From: WJKG01 sp964627305
GTDB lineage: Bacteria; Zixibacteria; MSB-5A5; GN15; FEB-12
Length of the DNA stretch: 55,762 nucleotides
Assembly: GCA_964627305.1 (NCBI GenBank)
Contig: CAZVHP010000014.1
Coordinates: 1 to 55,762 of the forward strand
Reading direction: 5' to 3'
Shown: positions 25,489 to 36,820 of the stretch, piece by piece
How positions within the stretch are numbered: the first letter of the stretch is position 1
How the letters are laid out: each line of letters begins with the position of its first letter
Made by a program: the position numbers and the translations under genes
Notes under the pieces: model-generated
The model's input: only the letters and a program-made list of their open reading frames with translations
What the model was told of the DNA's origin: nothing
Databases searched by the model: none

Positions 25489-25956
25489 TCAGAAATCGAT
25501 CCGTACCCCGGTGCGGGTAATAAACATACTGCCGTCCTCGTCACCGAAAACGTACTCTTCATCCGCCGTCAAATGCGAGTAGTCCATATTGAACATCCAC
25601 GAGACGCGCGGAGTGAGTTGGTAGTCGAATCCCAGCCGAAGGTTTACGAAGTGATACTTCAGGTCGGAATACGTGTGCATTTTTTCGAAGGTGAAGTCCT
25701 GATGGTTCAACCGCTCTGCAACTTCATCGGACACACGGGGCATATCCACGAAGTCCAACTCGGCCTCTGACCAGTTGTACAGAAGCGCGCTGTGGAGCGT
25801 GAGCCGGCTGTTGGCCATCCAAGTGGTGTTGAGATACACCTGGTAACCGTTGGTACGATAGTCCTCCATCTTGTAGATCGTGCCGAAGTGATCGGCGAGC
25901 AGCAAAGAGTCGTTGGTTCCGTCGACGCTCACGGCGTCGAAAAACAAGTGGGCCGC
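25489..25956 (-). CDS. C-terminal part of conduit 2 barrel, downstream of an in-frame TGA
   Basis: 155 codons in the same reading frame as the gene at 25957-27726 and separated from it only by one TGA. It starts AAHLFFDAVSVDG and continues with clear barrel strands to an outer-membrane end (FITRTGVRIDF). It has no signal peptide or ribosome site of its own; an internal ATG-like start (GTG/TTG around 25942-25947) is possible but would make no sense for an outer-membrane protein. It is therefore the second piece of one barrel, reached only if the TGA is read through, recoded or is an error. Confidence 0.7.
   Translation of the reverse strand, partial: AAHLFFDAVSVDGTNDSLLLADHFGTIYKMEDYRTNGYQVYLNTTWMANSRLTLHSALLYNWSEAELDFVDMPRVSDEVAERLNHQDFTFEKMHTYSDLKYHFVNLRLGFDYQLTPRVSWMFNMDYSHLTADEEYVFGDEDGSMFITRTGVRIDF
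25922..25940 (-). promoter_or_regulatory. hairpin just downstream of the in-frame TGA (possible recoding signal)
   Basis: Minus strand: TCGACGC pairs perfectly with GCGTCGA around the 5-nt loop CGTGA. The stem begins 16 nt after the TGA (25957-25959) and the loop 23 nt after it. As I recall, bacterial SECIS elements lie about here and have a G among the first loop bases, as in this one. Stop-codon readthrough can also be raised by a downstream stem. It may be chance, since the sequence is coding. Confidence 0.4.
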
Positions 25957-27726
25957 TCACCCGTCGAAGAGGGCGACAGTAATGGGGCCGCGCGACTTAC
26001 CCATATACATGGAGTATCCGGCTGTAAACATCCACGACGGAGCCGGGTTCAGGGCGAGCATCACGTTCGGTCTCACCTGCCAGGAGCGCACATCCAGCGA
26101 ATCCAGATCACTGGTACTCTGGTGCCAACCGCGCAGCGAGAGATTGACCGAACTGGTGTTGGATGTATGGAATGTCGCCGAGGCCTCGACCTCGTGCCGA
26201 TCGTTGGGGTCGGTGGTGATGTCCTGGTAGCGCAGCGCCTCACGCTGGTAGTAGTAGATGAAGCGATGGACCGAGGCGCCTTCGCCTTCGGGTATCGCTA
26301 TCGCCAGTTGTTCGCGTCCGCGTGCCTCGAACAATCCGCGTCCGGAGACAAAGGGATCGACCGTCTTCTCGAAGCGGTACTTCAACCAGCCGCTGACCGT
26401 GCGCATCTTGTTGAAGCGCACTTTGGCCTGGGTGCTGAAGGTCTTGCTGCGGATGCCGTCATCCGGGAGGGGGTAATCCTTGCGATCGACTACCTTCACA
26501 CCGTTGAGCCAGGACAGAGTGAGCCCCCGCGTGGCGCGGTGTATGAACTCCGCCGAGACATCGACCTGGGTGCGGTCCAGAGTGGAGTAGCGGATGTAGT
26601 CGAAGCTCGTGACCGGTCCGCTCGGGCGTCCTTCGCGGAAGTCGCGGATATCGATGAACGGATCGTCGGCCTCGATCTTCGCCCCGGCTGCCCTGACGAT
26701 GAGCCGCGTATTGGATGCGACGGTTGCGCTGTAACGGGTCGCACCGGTAATGCTCTTTGTCTTCAGGTCGACATTCCTGTTTTCGGCCGAGCTGTAACCG
26801 ACAGATGCATTCAGCCGGCCTGTTTCACCGAGGCGTGCTCGGGTCCGAACCTTGTGAGACATCTTCTGGGTCTCGGGAAGCTGGTTGTAGACGAGGTTGC
26901 TGTCAGCGAAGAGCACTCGCGATGCGAACTCCTCAGCAGAGCCGCCACTGACCGGATGTTTGGCGGGGTCATAGTAGGCCATGGCCTCCGGAGCGTTGGA
27001 CTTGAATGATCGATACCCGAACTGGTAGCCCACCGTCACCTTCTCGCTCACGTCGCTCTGGATGCCGGCCTGCACTTCATGGGTACGGTTCTCAAGAGGC
27101 AACTCCTCTGACACGATGTGGCAACTGAAGCAGTGCGAGTTGGACAGGCCCTGCATGTTGCCATCCTCGAATATCGAGCGATGCATCGCCTCAAGTTTGA
27201 TATTGTTTCTCCTGGCGAGCAGCAGGCTCAGTTTCGTGAGTATCTCTTTGCGATGGACCTCGTAATCGACGCCCTCATCCTGAAGCTCATGGGTGGTGAT
27301 CTTGCCGCCCCACTGGTCCTCGCCGGCATCATTGGTACCGAAGTATTCGCGGGCGCTCAAATTGGCCAGTTTGTCCTGACCGGGACGCTGCACGAGCGAG
27401 CGATAAGTCGCCCTGAACGCCACTATGTCGCCCAGGTTCAGGCCAAGGTTACCGTCCATGTTACGACGGTCGTAGAAGCTGGCGAAGGCATCGAACAGCC
27501 TGCCGTTGCCGTGATGCAGCAGTTTGAACGATCCGTCGGGCATCCACTCGTTGGATCCGACGTTGTACTCGCCGACTTTGTGTGAGTAGTCATCGAAGGA
27601 GGTGTAATGGCTTCCCAGCCAGACGGTGATATCTGTGCGGGGCTCGTGATCCTGCGCTGCGGCGGATGCCGTCCCGAGAATCAGGAGGCACAGAAACAGC
27701 GACGGGATTGCATGTGTGTTGCTCAT
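25957..27726 (-). CDS. outer-membrane barrel with one heme motif, conduit 2 (N-terminal part, ends at in-frame TGA)
   Basis: 589 aa before the TGA; 745 codons with the downstream piece (25489-25956). A signal peptide (SAAAQ) is followed by barrel strands rich in alternating residues. Unusually it contains one c-type heme motif, C199-F-S-C-H203, in what should be a loop or plug. The ribosome site AAGGAGG overlaps the TAA of the preceding decaheme gene, the same junction as in conduit 1. It probably forms the outer-membrane sheath for the decaheme protein. Without the downstream part the last strands would be missing and assembly by the BAM machinery should fail, so the TGA needs an explanation: readthrough, recoding, nonsense mutation or sequencing error. 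Confidence 0.8.
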   Translation of the reverse strand: MSNTHAIPSLFLCLLILGTASAAAQDHEPRTDITVWLGSHYTSFDDYSHKVGEYNVGSNEWMPDGSFKLLHHGNGRLFDAFASFYDRRNMDGNLGLNLGDIVAFRATYRSLVQRPGQDKLANLSAREYFGTNDAGEDQWGGKITTHELQDEGVDYEVHRKEILTKLSLLLARRNNIKLEAMHRSIFEDGNMQGLSNSHCFSCHIVSEELPLENRTHEVQAGIQSDVSEKVTVGYQFGYRSFKSNAPEAMAYYDPAKHPVSGGSAEEFASRVLFADSNLVYNQLPETQKMSHKVRTRARLGETGRLNASVGYSSAENRNVDLKTKSITGATRYSATVASNTRLIVRAAGAKIEADDPFIDIRDFREGRPSGPVTSFDYIRYSTLDRTQVDVSAEFIHRATRGLTLSWLNGVKVVDRKDYPLPDDGIRSKTFSTQAKVRFNKMRTVSGWLKYRFEKTVDPFVSGRGLFEARGREQLAIAIPEGEGASVHRFIYYYQREALRYQDITTDPNDRHEVEASATFHTSNTSSVNLSLRGWHQSTSDLDSLDVRSWQVRPNVMLALNPAPSWMFTAGYSMYMGKSRGPITVALFDG

Positions 27727-27736
27727 GGTCTCCTCC

Positions 27737-28693
27737 TTATCGGGTCAGGGCGTTGCCGCCGGTTGAAGTAGCCTGCGAGGGCAGGTCGCTTCCGTGGACG
27801 GTGGTATGGCATTGGGTGCATTTGGTCAACATGACTCTCTTCCAGCCATCGGCGGTCGACCGGGACGCGCGCTCGGGCGCCTGTGGGACAGCAAACTCAC
27901 CGTCCTTCGAATAGAACGTGGCGTGGAAGTGCATGGAGTGGCAGTTCAGGCACAGTGTCGGCTCGTTTTGCACCAGCAGGTTGTTGGCCACCGAGCCGTG
28001 CGGTACGTGGCAGTAACCGCAATCTTCGCTGACCGGCGCGTGCTCGTAGACAAACGGTCCCTCTTTGTCAGCGTGGCAACTGAAACACAGCTCGCGACCG
28101 GAGTCATCCATCGTCAGGGACACCGAGCCGCCGTGCGGATTGTGGCAGTCGCTACAGCTCATCTTGCCCTCCCGGACGGGATGGCGCGACGGCATATTCA
28201 TGGCCACCTGTACATTGCTGTGGCAGTCGTAACACAGGTCAGGGGTTGGTTTGACCATGGTCTGCCCGACCGGAGCATGAATGGTGTGACACGAGGCGCA
28301 GTTGAGATCGGCGTTGTGGTGCGACGAGAACTCCCACTCGTCGAATTGCTCACCATTGTGGCACTGCACACAGAGAATCGAGGATCCGAACTGATCGGAC
28401 CTCGCCGGGTTCAGGATGTTCTCCGGCGTCGGATCCTCGATATGCCGCAGCCCGGCTCCATGGCAGGACTCGCATCCGAAATCACGCAGCGCCGGACGCT
28501 GCTGGAAGTAGATTCCGTGTGGCGTCATGGCGTAGTTGTCCCCGACATCATCATGGCAGGCCAGGCAGGTCTCGTTATCGACCATTCCTGCTGCGGCCGA
28601 TGATGACGTCAGCCCGATAGCCGCGACCGCGGCTGTCAGCAACCCGATACTCAGCAGTATCAGCCGGTTACCCCTCATTGAAGAATCATTCAT
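27737..28693 (-). CDS. periplasmic decaheme c-type cytochrome (DmsE/MtrA-like), conduit 2
   Basis: 318 aa from ATG 28693, which has GGGAG 8 nt upstream; nearby in-frame ATGs at 28720 and 28678 are less well placed. A signal peptide is followed by ten CxxCH motifs (CLACH, CESCH, CVQCH, CASCH, CYDCH, CSDCH, CFSCH, CGYCH, CLNCH, CTQCH). It is the same size and heme count as the protein at 2935-3876 and shares phrases such as IEDPTPENI / IDDPMPENI and QPHG / VPHG. It is the periplasm-to-outer-membrane carrier of conduit 2, followed at once by its barrel. It lies 62 nt after the TetR gene. Confidence 0.88.
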   Translation of the reverse strand: MNDSSMRGNRLILLSIGLLTAAVAAIGLTSSSAAAGMVDNETCLACHDDVGDNYAMTPHGIYFQQRPALRDFGCESCHGAGLRHIEDPTPENILNPARSDQFGSSILCVQCHNGEQFDEWEFSSHHNADLNCASCHTIHAPVGQTMVKPTPDLCYDCHSNVQVAMNMPSRHPVREGKMSCSDCHNPHGGSVSLTMDDSGRELCFSCHADKEGPFVYEHAPVSEDCGYCHVPHGSVANNLLVQNEPTLCLNCHSMHFHATFYSKDGEFAVPQAPERASRSTADGWKRVMLTKCTQCHTTVHGSDLPSQATSTGGNALTR

Positions 28694-28755
28694 GGGCGTT
28701 TCTCCCATTGCCAGAAACAATCCCTGTAGTCAGCTTGCCGCTGCATTGTTGATTT

Positions 28756-29397
28756 CTATCGTTTCTCTCTATTGTCCTTGTCGTATTGGCGTGCTCGCCG
28801 CTGCCTTTTCAGCCCACGCGCATAGATGGGCACATTGTTGGCCACGACTTCGGCCGGAGGGTACGGACTGCTTTGCAGGTTCTGCCAAAGGGTCTGGCCA
28901 AGAGCGCAGTCACAGACCATGCCGATGAAGCAGCGCGCGGTGATTCTGCAGTTGACCGGCTGGACCAATCCATCCTCCCTCAACCGGACCAGCTGCTCTT
29001 CCAGAAAATTGGCAAAGACTCCGCGCGTTGCCTGGAATACCTTGCGGGCCTTGGGATGATCCATCAGGACGGCGTAGAGCAGAAGCCTTTGCAGGTCCTC
29101 ATTGCGCTGGAAGAAGGAAATCACATACGTCGCCAACTCGTGCAGGAGCTTCTCGATATCGCTCTCGTGCGCCAGTCGGTCAAAGAGCTCATCGGTATCC
29201 AGGCGACAAGCGAGGGAATCGAGCACTTCCCCGAATATGGCTTGTTTCGAGACGAAGTGCCGATACAATGCCGGCTCGGTGACTCCACAGGCGGTGGCCA
29301 AATCCTTGACCGTCATCTTATCATATCCCAAGCGACTGAACAGATCGGTGGCAACCTGTGTGATCTGGTCTTTGCGATTGACGGCACAACTGTTCAT
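28756..29397 (-). CDS. TetR/AcrR-family transcription regulator
   Basis: 213 aa. The N-terminal helix-turn-helix is typical (ITQVATDLFSRLGYDKMTVKDLATACGVTEPALYRHFVSKQAIF). The C-terminal part is helical and unrelated to a known ligand class, with Cys in CRITARCFIGMVCDCALG. AGGGA lies 5 nt before the ATG. It is upstream of, and probably in one operon with, the decaheme - barrel - CbcL genes, so it likely represses them until a signal is bound. A near-perfect palindrome lies 14-33 bases upstream of its ATG. Confidence 0.9.
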   Translation of the reverse strand: MNSCAVNRKDQITQVATDLFSRLGYDKMTVKDLATACGVTEPALYRHFVSKQAIFGEVLDSLACRLDTDELFDRLAHESDIEKLLHELATYVISFFQRNEDLQRLLLYAVLMDHPKARKVFQATRGVFANFLEEQLVRLREDGLVQPVNCRITARCFIGMVCDCALGQTLWQNLQSSPYPPAEVVANNVPIYARGLKRQRRARQYDKDNREKR

Positions 29398-29410
29398 GCG
29401 ATTCCCTGAC

Positions 29411-29430
29411 GTTAGTTATCGATTACTAAC
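29411..29430. promoter_or_regulatory. palindrome upstream of the TetR gene (candidate operator)
   Basis: GTTAGTTATCGATTACTAAC is a 20-bp dyad broken by only one position pair. It ends 14 bases before the TetR ATG, where binding would block transcription of the TetR - conduit 2 operon. TetR proteins usually bind such 15-20 bp palindromes. Confidence 0.65.
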
Positions 29431-29556
29431 TACATTATTGCTCGGTAGGACACAAGCGAAAAACGAGCGAATGGTCGCCTTTTTTGTTACCATTTTCACA
29501 TTACGAGAGGGAACACATGTGGGAAGCACGGCCCAAGCAGGGCTGATCGAACGAAA

Positions 29557-29584
29557 CGCCCCGAACCGGTGAGGGCTCGGGGCG
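29557..29584 (-). terminator. probable terminator of the baeRF3-like gene
   Basis: CGCCCCGA (29557-29564) and TCGGGGCG (29577-29584) form an 8-bp stem with a 12-nt loop that has extra partial pairing. On the minus strand it is followed by TTTCGTT. It lies 29 bases after the stop at 29613. Confidence 0.65.
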
Positions 29585-29612
29585 CAGGCTTTCGGATTCA
29601 GCGAGAGGACGG

Positions 29613-30770
29613 TCAATAGCGGAACACGGCCGCCATTGCGGCTCCTTTGGGCAGTTGATCAGGTTGAACCACAAAGACTTCGCCCTTATTCGACAGGGTG
29701 TGCATGGCGGCGAAGTCCAGCAGGTCCTCAACTCCGATCTGTTCGCGCTGGTGAATGCTGACGCTATCAGATTCGGGATCGTATGATCCCCAGCAATAGC
29801 GCCCCTCGGCCAGCATCAGAGCGGCCACGCGGCCGTGCACGGCGGCCTTGACAATCGTCTCAATGTCGGTTGCGGCCTGTTCGCTGGCGGTTCCGAGCAG
29901 TTCGTGCAGGCGCTCAAGGGCCTTGTTCTGCGACTGGTGAAACCAGGGCAGAGCGATCTTCCAGGCCTTGTCGTGAAGCTCGTACGGGGCGGCATCATCG
30001 TAGTTGCCGGTAATGGCCTGCTCCATCAGGTGGGGGTACTTGATGGCCTGTCGGGCGATGGGAAGGATGTAGTCGACACCGGCGAGCACGAGCGGGGCAT
30101 CGCCGTCCTGCAGCAGGTCCCGTAGTCCCTTGTCAAGTTGCTGGAACCAGCGAAGGAGCCGCTCCTTGGTTTCGTCCTCGACGGCCGTGCCGTGGAAGAC
30201 GGCATCGCGTCTGCCGCCGCCGCGGGTGGGCGTGCCGGTATAGAACTGGAGCTGCGAGCGGTATTTGTCCGGATCGAGCGTATCGGCCAGGCTGGTGGGA
30301 ACCCCCTCAATATCGATTTCTCCGAGGGAGTCCCGTGCTCCCTGAAACAGGCGGATCTCGTTCTGGCTGAACACCAGCAGATAGTAGCGGCCGTCGGTTG
30401 TGATCATGGGCAGCAGGGGTTTGGTGTGATAGCGATCCGCTACGACGACCAGTTCCTCAAAGCGGGTGGGCAGACGATACTCCCGGTACGTATCCGGGCT
30501 GAGGAAGATCGCCAGGCCAACGGACTGGTGGCGCCAGAAGTGCGAGTTTTCCAGCAGCTTACGGGGCCGCTGGAGAAGGCGTGCGGCCTCGGCTGAGCGC
30601 ATACCGGATTCGACTACTCGCTCTTCCGCCAGCCTGAGAAGGTTCTTCAGCCGGATGGGGTCCTGCTCGATCTCTCTTCCCCGATGGTGGGTGGGCATAT
30701 ACAGTGAAACACAAGGTTGATCATGGCCCTTCATCAGCTCCCTTATCTCATCGGCAGACAGAATATTCAT
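29613..30770 (-). CDS. baeRF family 3 protein (bacterial release-factor-like)
   Basis: 385 aa, soluble. The opening (QPCVSLYMPTHHRGREIEQDPIRLKNLLRLAEE) is the hallmark of bacterial archaeo-eukaryotic release factor family 3. The C-terminal third (VKAAVHGRVAALMLAEG...LLDFAAMHTLSNKGEVFVV) is the Rossmann-like part related to eRF1/Pelota domains. These proteins are thought to act on stalled ribosomes or in related surveillance, mostly by family inference. GGGAG precedes the ATG. It is a single gene with its own terminator, divergent from isocitrate dehydrogenase. Confidence 0.8.
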   Translation of the reverse strand: MNILSADEIRELMKGHDQPCVSLYMPTHHRGREIEQDPIRLKNLLRLAEERVVESGMRSAEAARLLQRPRKLLENSHFWRHQSVGLAIFLSPDTYREYRLPTRFEELVVVADRYHTKPLLPMITTDGRYYLLVFSQNEIRLFQGARDSLGEIDIEGVPTSLADTLDPDKYRSQLQFYTGTPTRGGGRRDAVFHGTAVEDETKERLLRWFQQLDKGLRDLLQDGDAPLVLAGVDYILPIARQAIKYPHLMEQAITGNYDDAAPYELHDKAWKIALPWFHQSQNKALERLHELLGTASEQAATDIETIVKAAVHGRVAALMLAEGRYCWGSYDPESDSVSIHQREQIGVEDLLDFAAMHTLSNKGEVFVVQPDQLPKGAAMAAVFRY

Positions 30771-30908
30771 AAATATCTCCCTCTTTGCGACTTACCGGTT
30801 GTGAAGCGCACTTACTTCAGGATACCGCAGCGTTGCCACAGATGCAAGTGCCCTGATGAGTTATTTGTTCCTGTTACGTTAGCGGGAGCGCGCCGGTTCC
30901 TGAAACAT

Positions 30909-30931
30909 CGCCGCCGTCCTTCCCGGCGGCG
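30909..30931. other. GC-rich hairpin in the region upstream of isocitrate dehydrogenase
   Basis: CGCCGCCG and CGGCGGCG (8-bp stem, 7-nt loop) lie in the 267-base divergent region between the baeRF3 and icd genes. There is no T-run. It might be part of a 5' leader or a leftover terminator. Nothing else definite was seen in this region. Confidence 0.4.
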
Positions 30932-31037
30932 CTGTCATTAAAATACCAGCGACAAAGTCTGGAACTGCAACGGCGGACAATGGTTCGTATGGACAGATTG
31001 GTGCAAGTTTCAGGTTAAGGAAGGATCAGGAGAGACA

Positions 31038-32483
31038 ATGCCAAACAGAATCCCGGTTACGGTTGCTTCTGGGGACGGAATCGGCCCGGAAATCATGGAA
31101 GCCACACTGCGCGTACTGGAGGCGGCCAAAGCACCGCTCGACTTTGAACACATTGAAATCGGCCAGAAGCTGTATCACCAGGGGCACTCGGCTGGCATCC
31201 GCCCGGATGACTGGAAGTCATTGCGGCGAACCGGCCTGTTTTTGAAGGGCCCGATCACGACCCCTGAAGGCGGCGGCATGAAGAGCCTGAATGTCACCGT
31301 GCGCAAGACCCTCGGATTGTTTGCCAATGTCCGCCCGGTGAAATCGCTGGCTCCATTCGTCGTAACGAAGCATCCCATCATGGATGTCGTGGTCATCCGT
31401 GAGAACGAAGAGGACCTGTACGCCGGAATCGAGCACCAGCAGACCGATGAGGTGGTTCAGTGCCTGAAGCTGATAACGCGCCCGGGCTCGGAGAAGATCA
31501 TTCGCTACGCCTTTGAGTTCGCCCGGCGGCGGAACCGTCGCAAGATCACGTGCCTGACCAAGGACAATATCATGAAACTGACTGACGGCTTGTTCCATCG
31601 CATTTTCGACGAGATCGGCGAGGAGTATCCGGAGATCGAAAAGGAGCACCTGATTGTGGATATTGGTATGGCGCGTCTGGCAGCCGCACCCGAGTTGTTC
31701 GACATTCTGGTGGTTCCCAACCTGTATGGGGACATCATATCGGATATCACGGCGGAGTTGTCCGGTTCGGTGGGCATGGGCAGCTCAGCCAATATCGGCG
31801 ATCGGGCAGCCATGTTCGAGGCTATTCATGGTTCGGCCCCTGCGATCGCTGGAAAGAACATCGCCAACCCCTCGGGACTGCTTCGTTCGGCCGTCACCAT
31901 GCTGGTTCACACCGGGCACGGCAACGTAGCCGGTACGATCTACAATGCCTGGCAGCGTACTATCGAAGACGGCGTGCACACTATTGACGTCTACAGCCCC
32001 ATGCACAGTCGCAAGAGTGTCGGGACGGCTGAGTTCGCCGATGCCGTTATCGAACGCCTCGGTGAGCAACCCCGCAAGCTGCCGCCGGTGCGCTACGAGG
32101 CCGACCGCCCGAACATCATTCACTACACCCGTCGCCCGCCAGCGAAGAAGACGCTGGTCGGTGTCGATGTGTTCATTCACTGGCCCGGTGAACAGGTCAA
32201 CGACCTGGCCGTGCAGTTGAAGGAAGCTGACAACGATCGGCTCCGTCTCCAGATGATCTCCAATCGCGGCCTGACAGTGTGGCCCGACGGCTACCCGGAA
32301 ACGTTCTGTACGGATCACTGGCGCTGCCGCTTCTACGTGACCGACGATGCGATCTCAATTGACGGCGGTGACGTGGTGGAGTTGCTCAAGCGGGTGCACC
32401 AGCTCAGGCTGGATTTCATCAAGACCGAGCATCTTTACCTGTTCGACGGCCGGCCGGGTTTCTCTCTGGGCCAGGGGCAGTGA
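31038..32483 (+). CDS. icd: isocitrate dehydrogenase (long, Thermus-type)
   Basis: 481 aa. The isocitrate/isopropylmalate dehydrogenase fold shows GDGIGPEI near the start, ENEEDLYAG for substrate binding, and NLYGDIISD with ANIGDRAAMFEAIHGSAP for metal and cofactor binding. The ~140-residue C-terminal extension, absent from E. coli Icd, is typical of the longer Thermus-like NAD(P)-dependent enzymes. It oxidises isocitrate to 2-oxoglutarate in the TCA cycle. AGGAG lies 7 nt before the ATG. The methylmalonyl-CoA mutase genes follow after 98 nt in the same direction, so both may supply TCA-related carbon flow. Cofactor choice cannot be read reliably. Confidence 0.92.
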   Translation: MPNRIPVTVASGDGIGPEIMEATLRVLEAAKAPLDFEHIEIGQKLYHQGHSAGIRPDDWKSLRRTGLFLKGPITTPEGGGMKSLNVTVRKTLGLFANVRPVKSLAPFVVTKHPIMDVVVIRENEEDLYAGIEHQQTDEVVQCLKLITRPGSEKIIRYAFEFARRRNRRKITCLTKDNIMKLTDGLFHRIFDEIGEEYPEIEKEHLIVDIGMARLAAAPELFDILVVPNLYGDIISDITAELSGSVGMGSSANIGDRAAMFEAIHGSAPAIAGKNIANPSGLLRSAVTMLVHTGHGNVAGTIYNAWQRTIEDGVHTIDVYSPMHSRKSVGTAEFADAVIERLGEQPRKLPPVRYEADRPNIIHYTRRPPAKKTLVGVDVFIHWPGEQVNDLAVQLKEADNDRLRLQMISNRGLTVWPDGYPETFCTDHWRCRFYVTDDAISIDGGDVVELLKRVHQLRLDFIKTEHLYLFDGRPGFSLGQGQ

Positions 32484-32581
32484 CTGTCAGTCGTTGACTT
32501 TCGTCTGTGATCGTGTTAATTGGCAGAACAGCGACACGCTGACTCTGAGGACACGAAACTGCAGGACAACGGTTTACGGCC

Positions 32582-34641
32582 ATGAAACGACAGTCACCAG
32601 ACAAGTTGGACCTTCTGCAGCGCTCGCTTGCAGATGAGTTCGAGGTGCCTTCATACGAGCAATGGCGCCGGGAGGCGGAGGACTTGCTCAAAGGGGCCTC
32701 GTTCGACAAGCGGATGTTCACGCCCACCGTTGAGGGCATAACCCTGAAGCCGTTGTACTGCCGGGAGGACATCGCTGACCTTCCGGGGGTATCGAGCCTG
32801 CCGGGTCAGTCGCCGTTCGTTCGCGGACAACAGGCGGTCAGCGGCCGGTGGATGATCACGCAGCGATTCACTGCCGACAACCCGCAGCCGACGAATGCCG
32901 CTCTCCGACATGACCTTCAGCGCGGCCTTGGGGGCATCATACTCGAACCTCATCTGCAGACAATCGATCAGGCGATCCGTGTTTTCGATCAGATCGATCC
33001 TGTTGCCGTGCCGGTCATCATCGACTGCGGCGAACACGGTCTGTCGAGCCTCGCGATACTGGTTGCAGCCATCCGCAGCCGGGACCTTTCGGCGGCTCGC
33101 CTGCGGGGAGCGATCGCGGCCGACCCGGTGGCATCGTTGCTGACCTGCGGCCGACTGCAAATGCCCCTGAATGATGTTCTTGACCAGATGGCGGTGATGA
33201 CGGCCTGGGGAATCGAGATCGCCCCCTCGCTGGGAACGATCTGGGTTCATGGGGAGGTGCATCACAATGCGGGGGCATCGGCTGTCCAGGAGCTGGCGGC
33301 AACCATGGCCACGGGGCTGTATTATGTGCTCCGGATGGAGCAGCGGGGTCTGGTACCGGAGACCGTGTTGCCACGAATGCGCTTCAGTTATGGTGTCGGG
33401 ACCGCCTTCTTCATGGAGATCGCCAAGCTTCGCGCAGCGCGCCTGCTCTGGCAGCGTCTGCTGGAAGCTGCCGACGTTGACCCTGATGATCGCACCATGT
33501 GGATGCATGCACGCAGCTCTGAAACTGGTCTGTCGCGAATGGACAGCTACACGAATCTGCTTCGCGTGACAACCGGTGCTTTGGCGGCCGCCGTAGCCGG
33601 AGTGGACAGTATCGAAACGGCTCCGTTTGATCTGTCGGGCACGAACCCGGGAGAGTTCTCACGCCGCCTGGCGCGCAATACGCAGTTAGTGCTGGCCGAC
33701 GAGGTCCATCTGGACACGGTCACCGATCCCGCCGGCGGTTGCTGGTACATTGAGTGGCTGACCCATGAACTGGCCCGCCGAGCCTGGGAGTTGTTTCAGC
33801 AGATTGAGCAGCAGGGCGGTATCCAGAAGGCCATTACTGGCGGCTGGTGGCAGAAACAGATTGCGGAGACAGCCACACTTCGGCAACAGGCGTACTCGCA
33901 GCGCAAGACTGTGCTTGTCGGCACAAGCGCGTATCCGGCACCACCGTCGATGGCCTCGATTTCGGGCGACTCGGCGGCGAAGATGGCCGCGCCATGGGAA
34001 CAAGATCGCGAACACGATGAGCAGGCGTCTGCCGCTCTGGGTGAGCTGAGGCTGCTGGACCGCAGAGATACAGAACTCGTCGAGGCGGCTGTCAAGGCCG
34101 CCGGGGGCGGGGCATCAGCGCCGGCAATCGAGCAAGCCATCACACGAGGCGGCCTGGAGCCTGAGAAGGTTTCGGCGCTGCAGATGTTTCGGGCGGCCGA
34201 ACCGTTCGAGCGGATACACCGCGCAGTCAGGGCCGCCGCCGAGGACAGGCCTGAACTGGCAGCGTTCCTGGTGGGTCTGGGGCCGGTCCGTGAGTACATA
34301 CCAAGAGCCGACTTCGCGACGAGTGTCCTTCAAATTGGCGGATTTGAGGTGCGGCAGACTTCCGGGTTTGACACGACTGATGAGGCGGTTAAGTCATTTG
34401 TGGCATCGGGGTGCACCCTCGCTTTGGTCTGCGGAACCGAACGGTCATACGCCGAGCTGGGGTTGCACGCCGTGCGTCTGCTCAGAGTGAGCAGCAACGA
34501 TGCGATCATCGTTCTGGCGGGGCAGCCGCCCGATGACTTCAGAAGCGAATGTGAGAAGAACGGCGCGGTGTTCTTCATTCACGCGGGGAGCGATGTCCCG
34601 GCCACACTGGCGGCCATTGCCAGCCGACTGGGGGTGACGCT

Positions 34642-34645
<4 letters not shown>
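32582..34645 (+). CDS. mutA: methylmalonyl-CoA mutase small (beta) subunit
   Basis: 687 aa. The N-terminal TIM-barrel part is clearly related to the large subunit (MEIAKLRAARLLW, ARNTQLVL) but lacks several catalytic residues. The C-terminal cobalamin-like domain lacks the DxHxxG motif, as expected for the non-catalytic partner. It forms a heterodimer with the protein encoded immediately downstream (4-nt overlap at GTGA). The ribosome site before the ATG is weak. The mutase interconverts methylmalonyl-CoA and succinyl-CoA in propionate metabolism. Confidence 0.9.
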
Positions 34646-36813
<2,168 letters not shown>

Positions 36814-36820
36814 ACAAACC

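Noticed and set aside
27118..27585. Plus-strand frames inside the conduit 2 barrel gene
   Set aside because: Shadows of a clear minus-strand membrane barrel.
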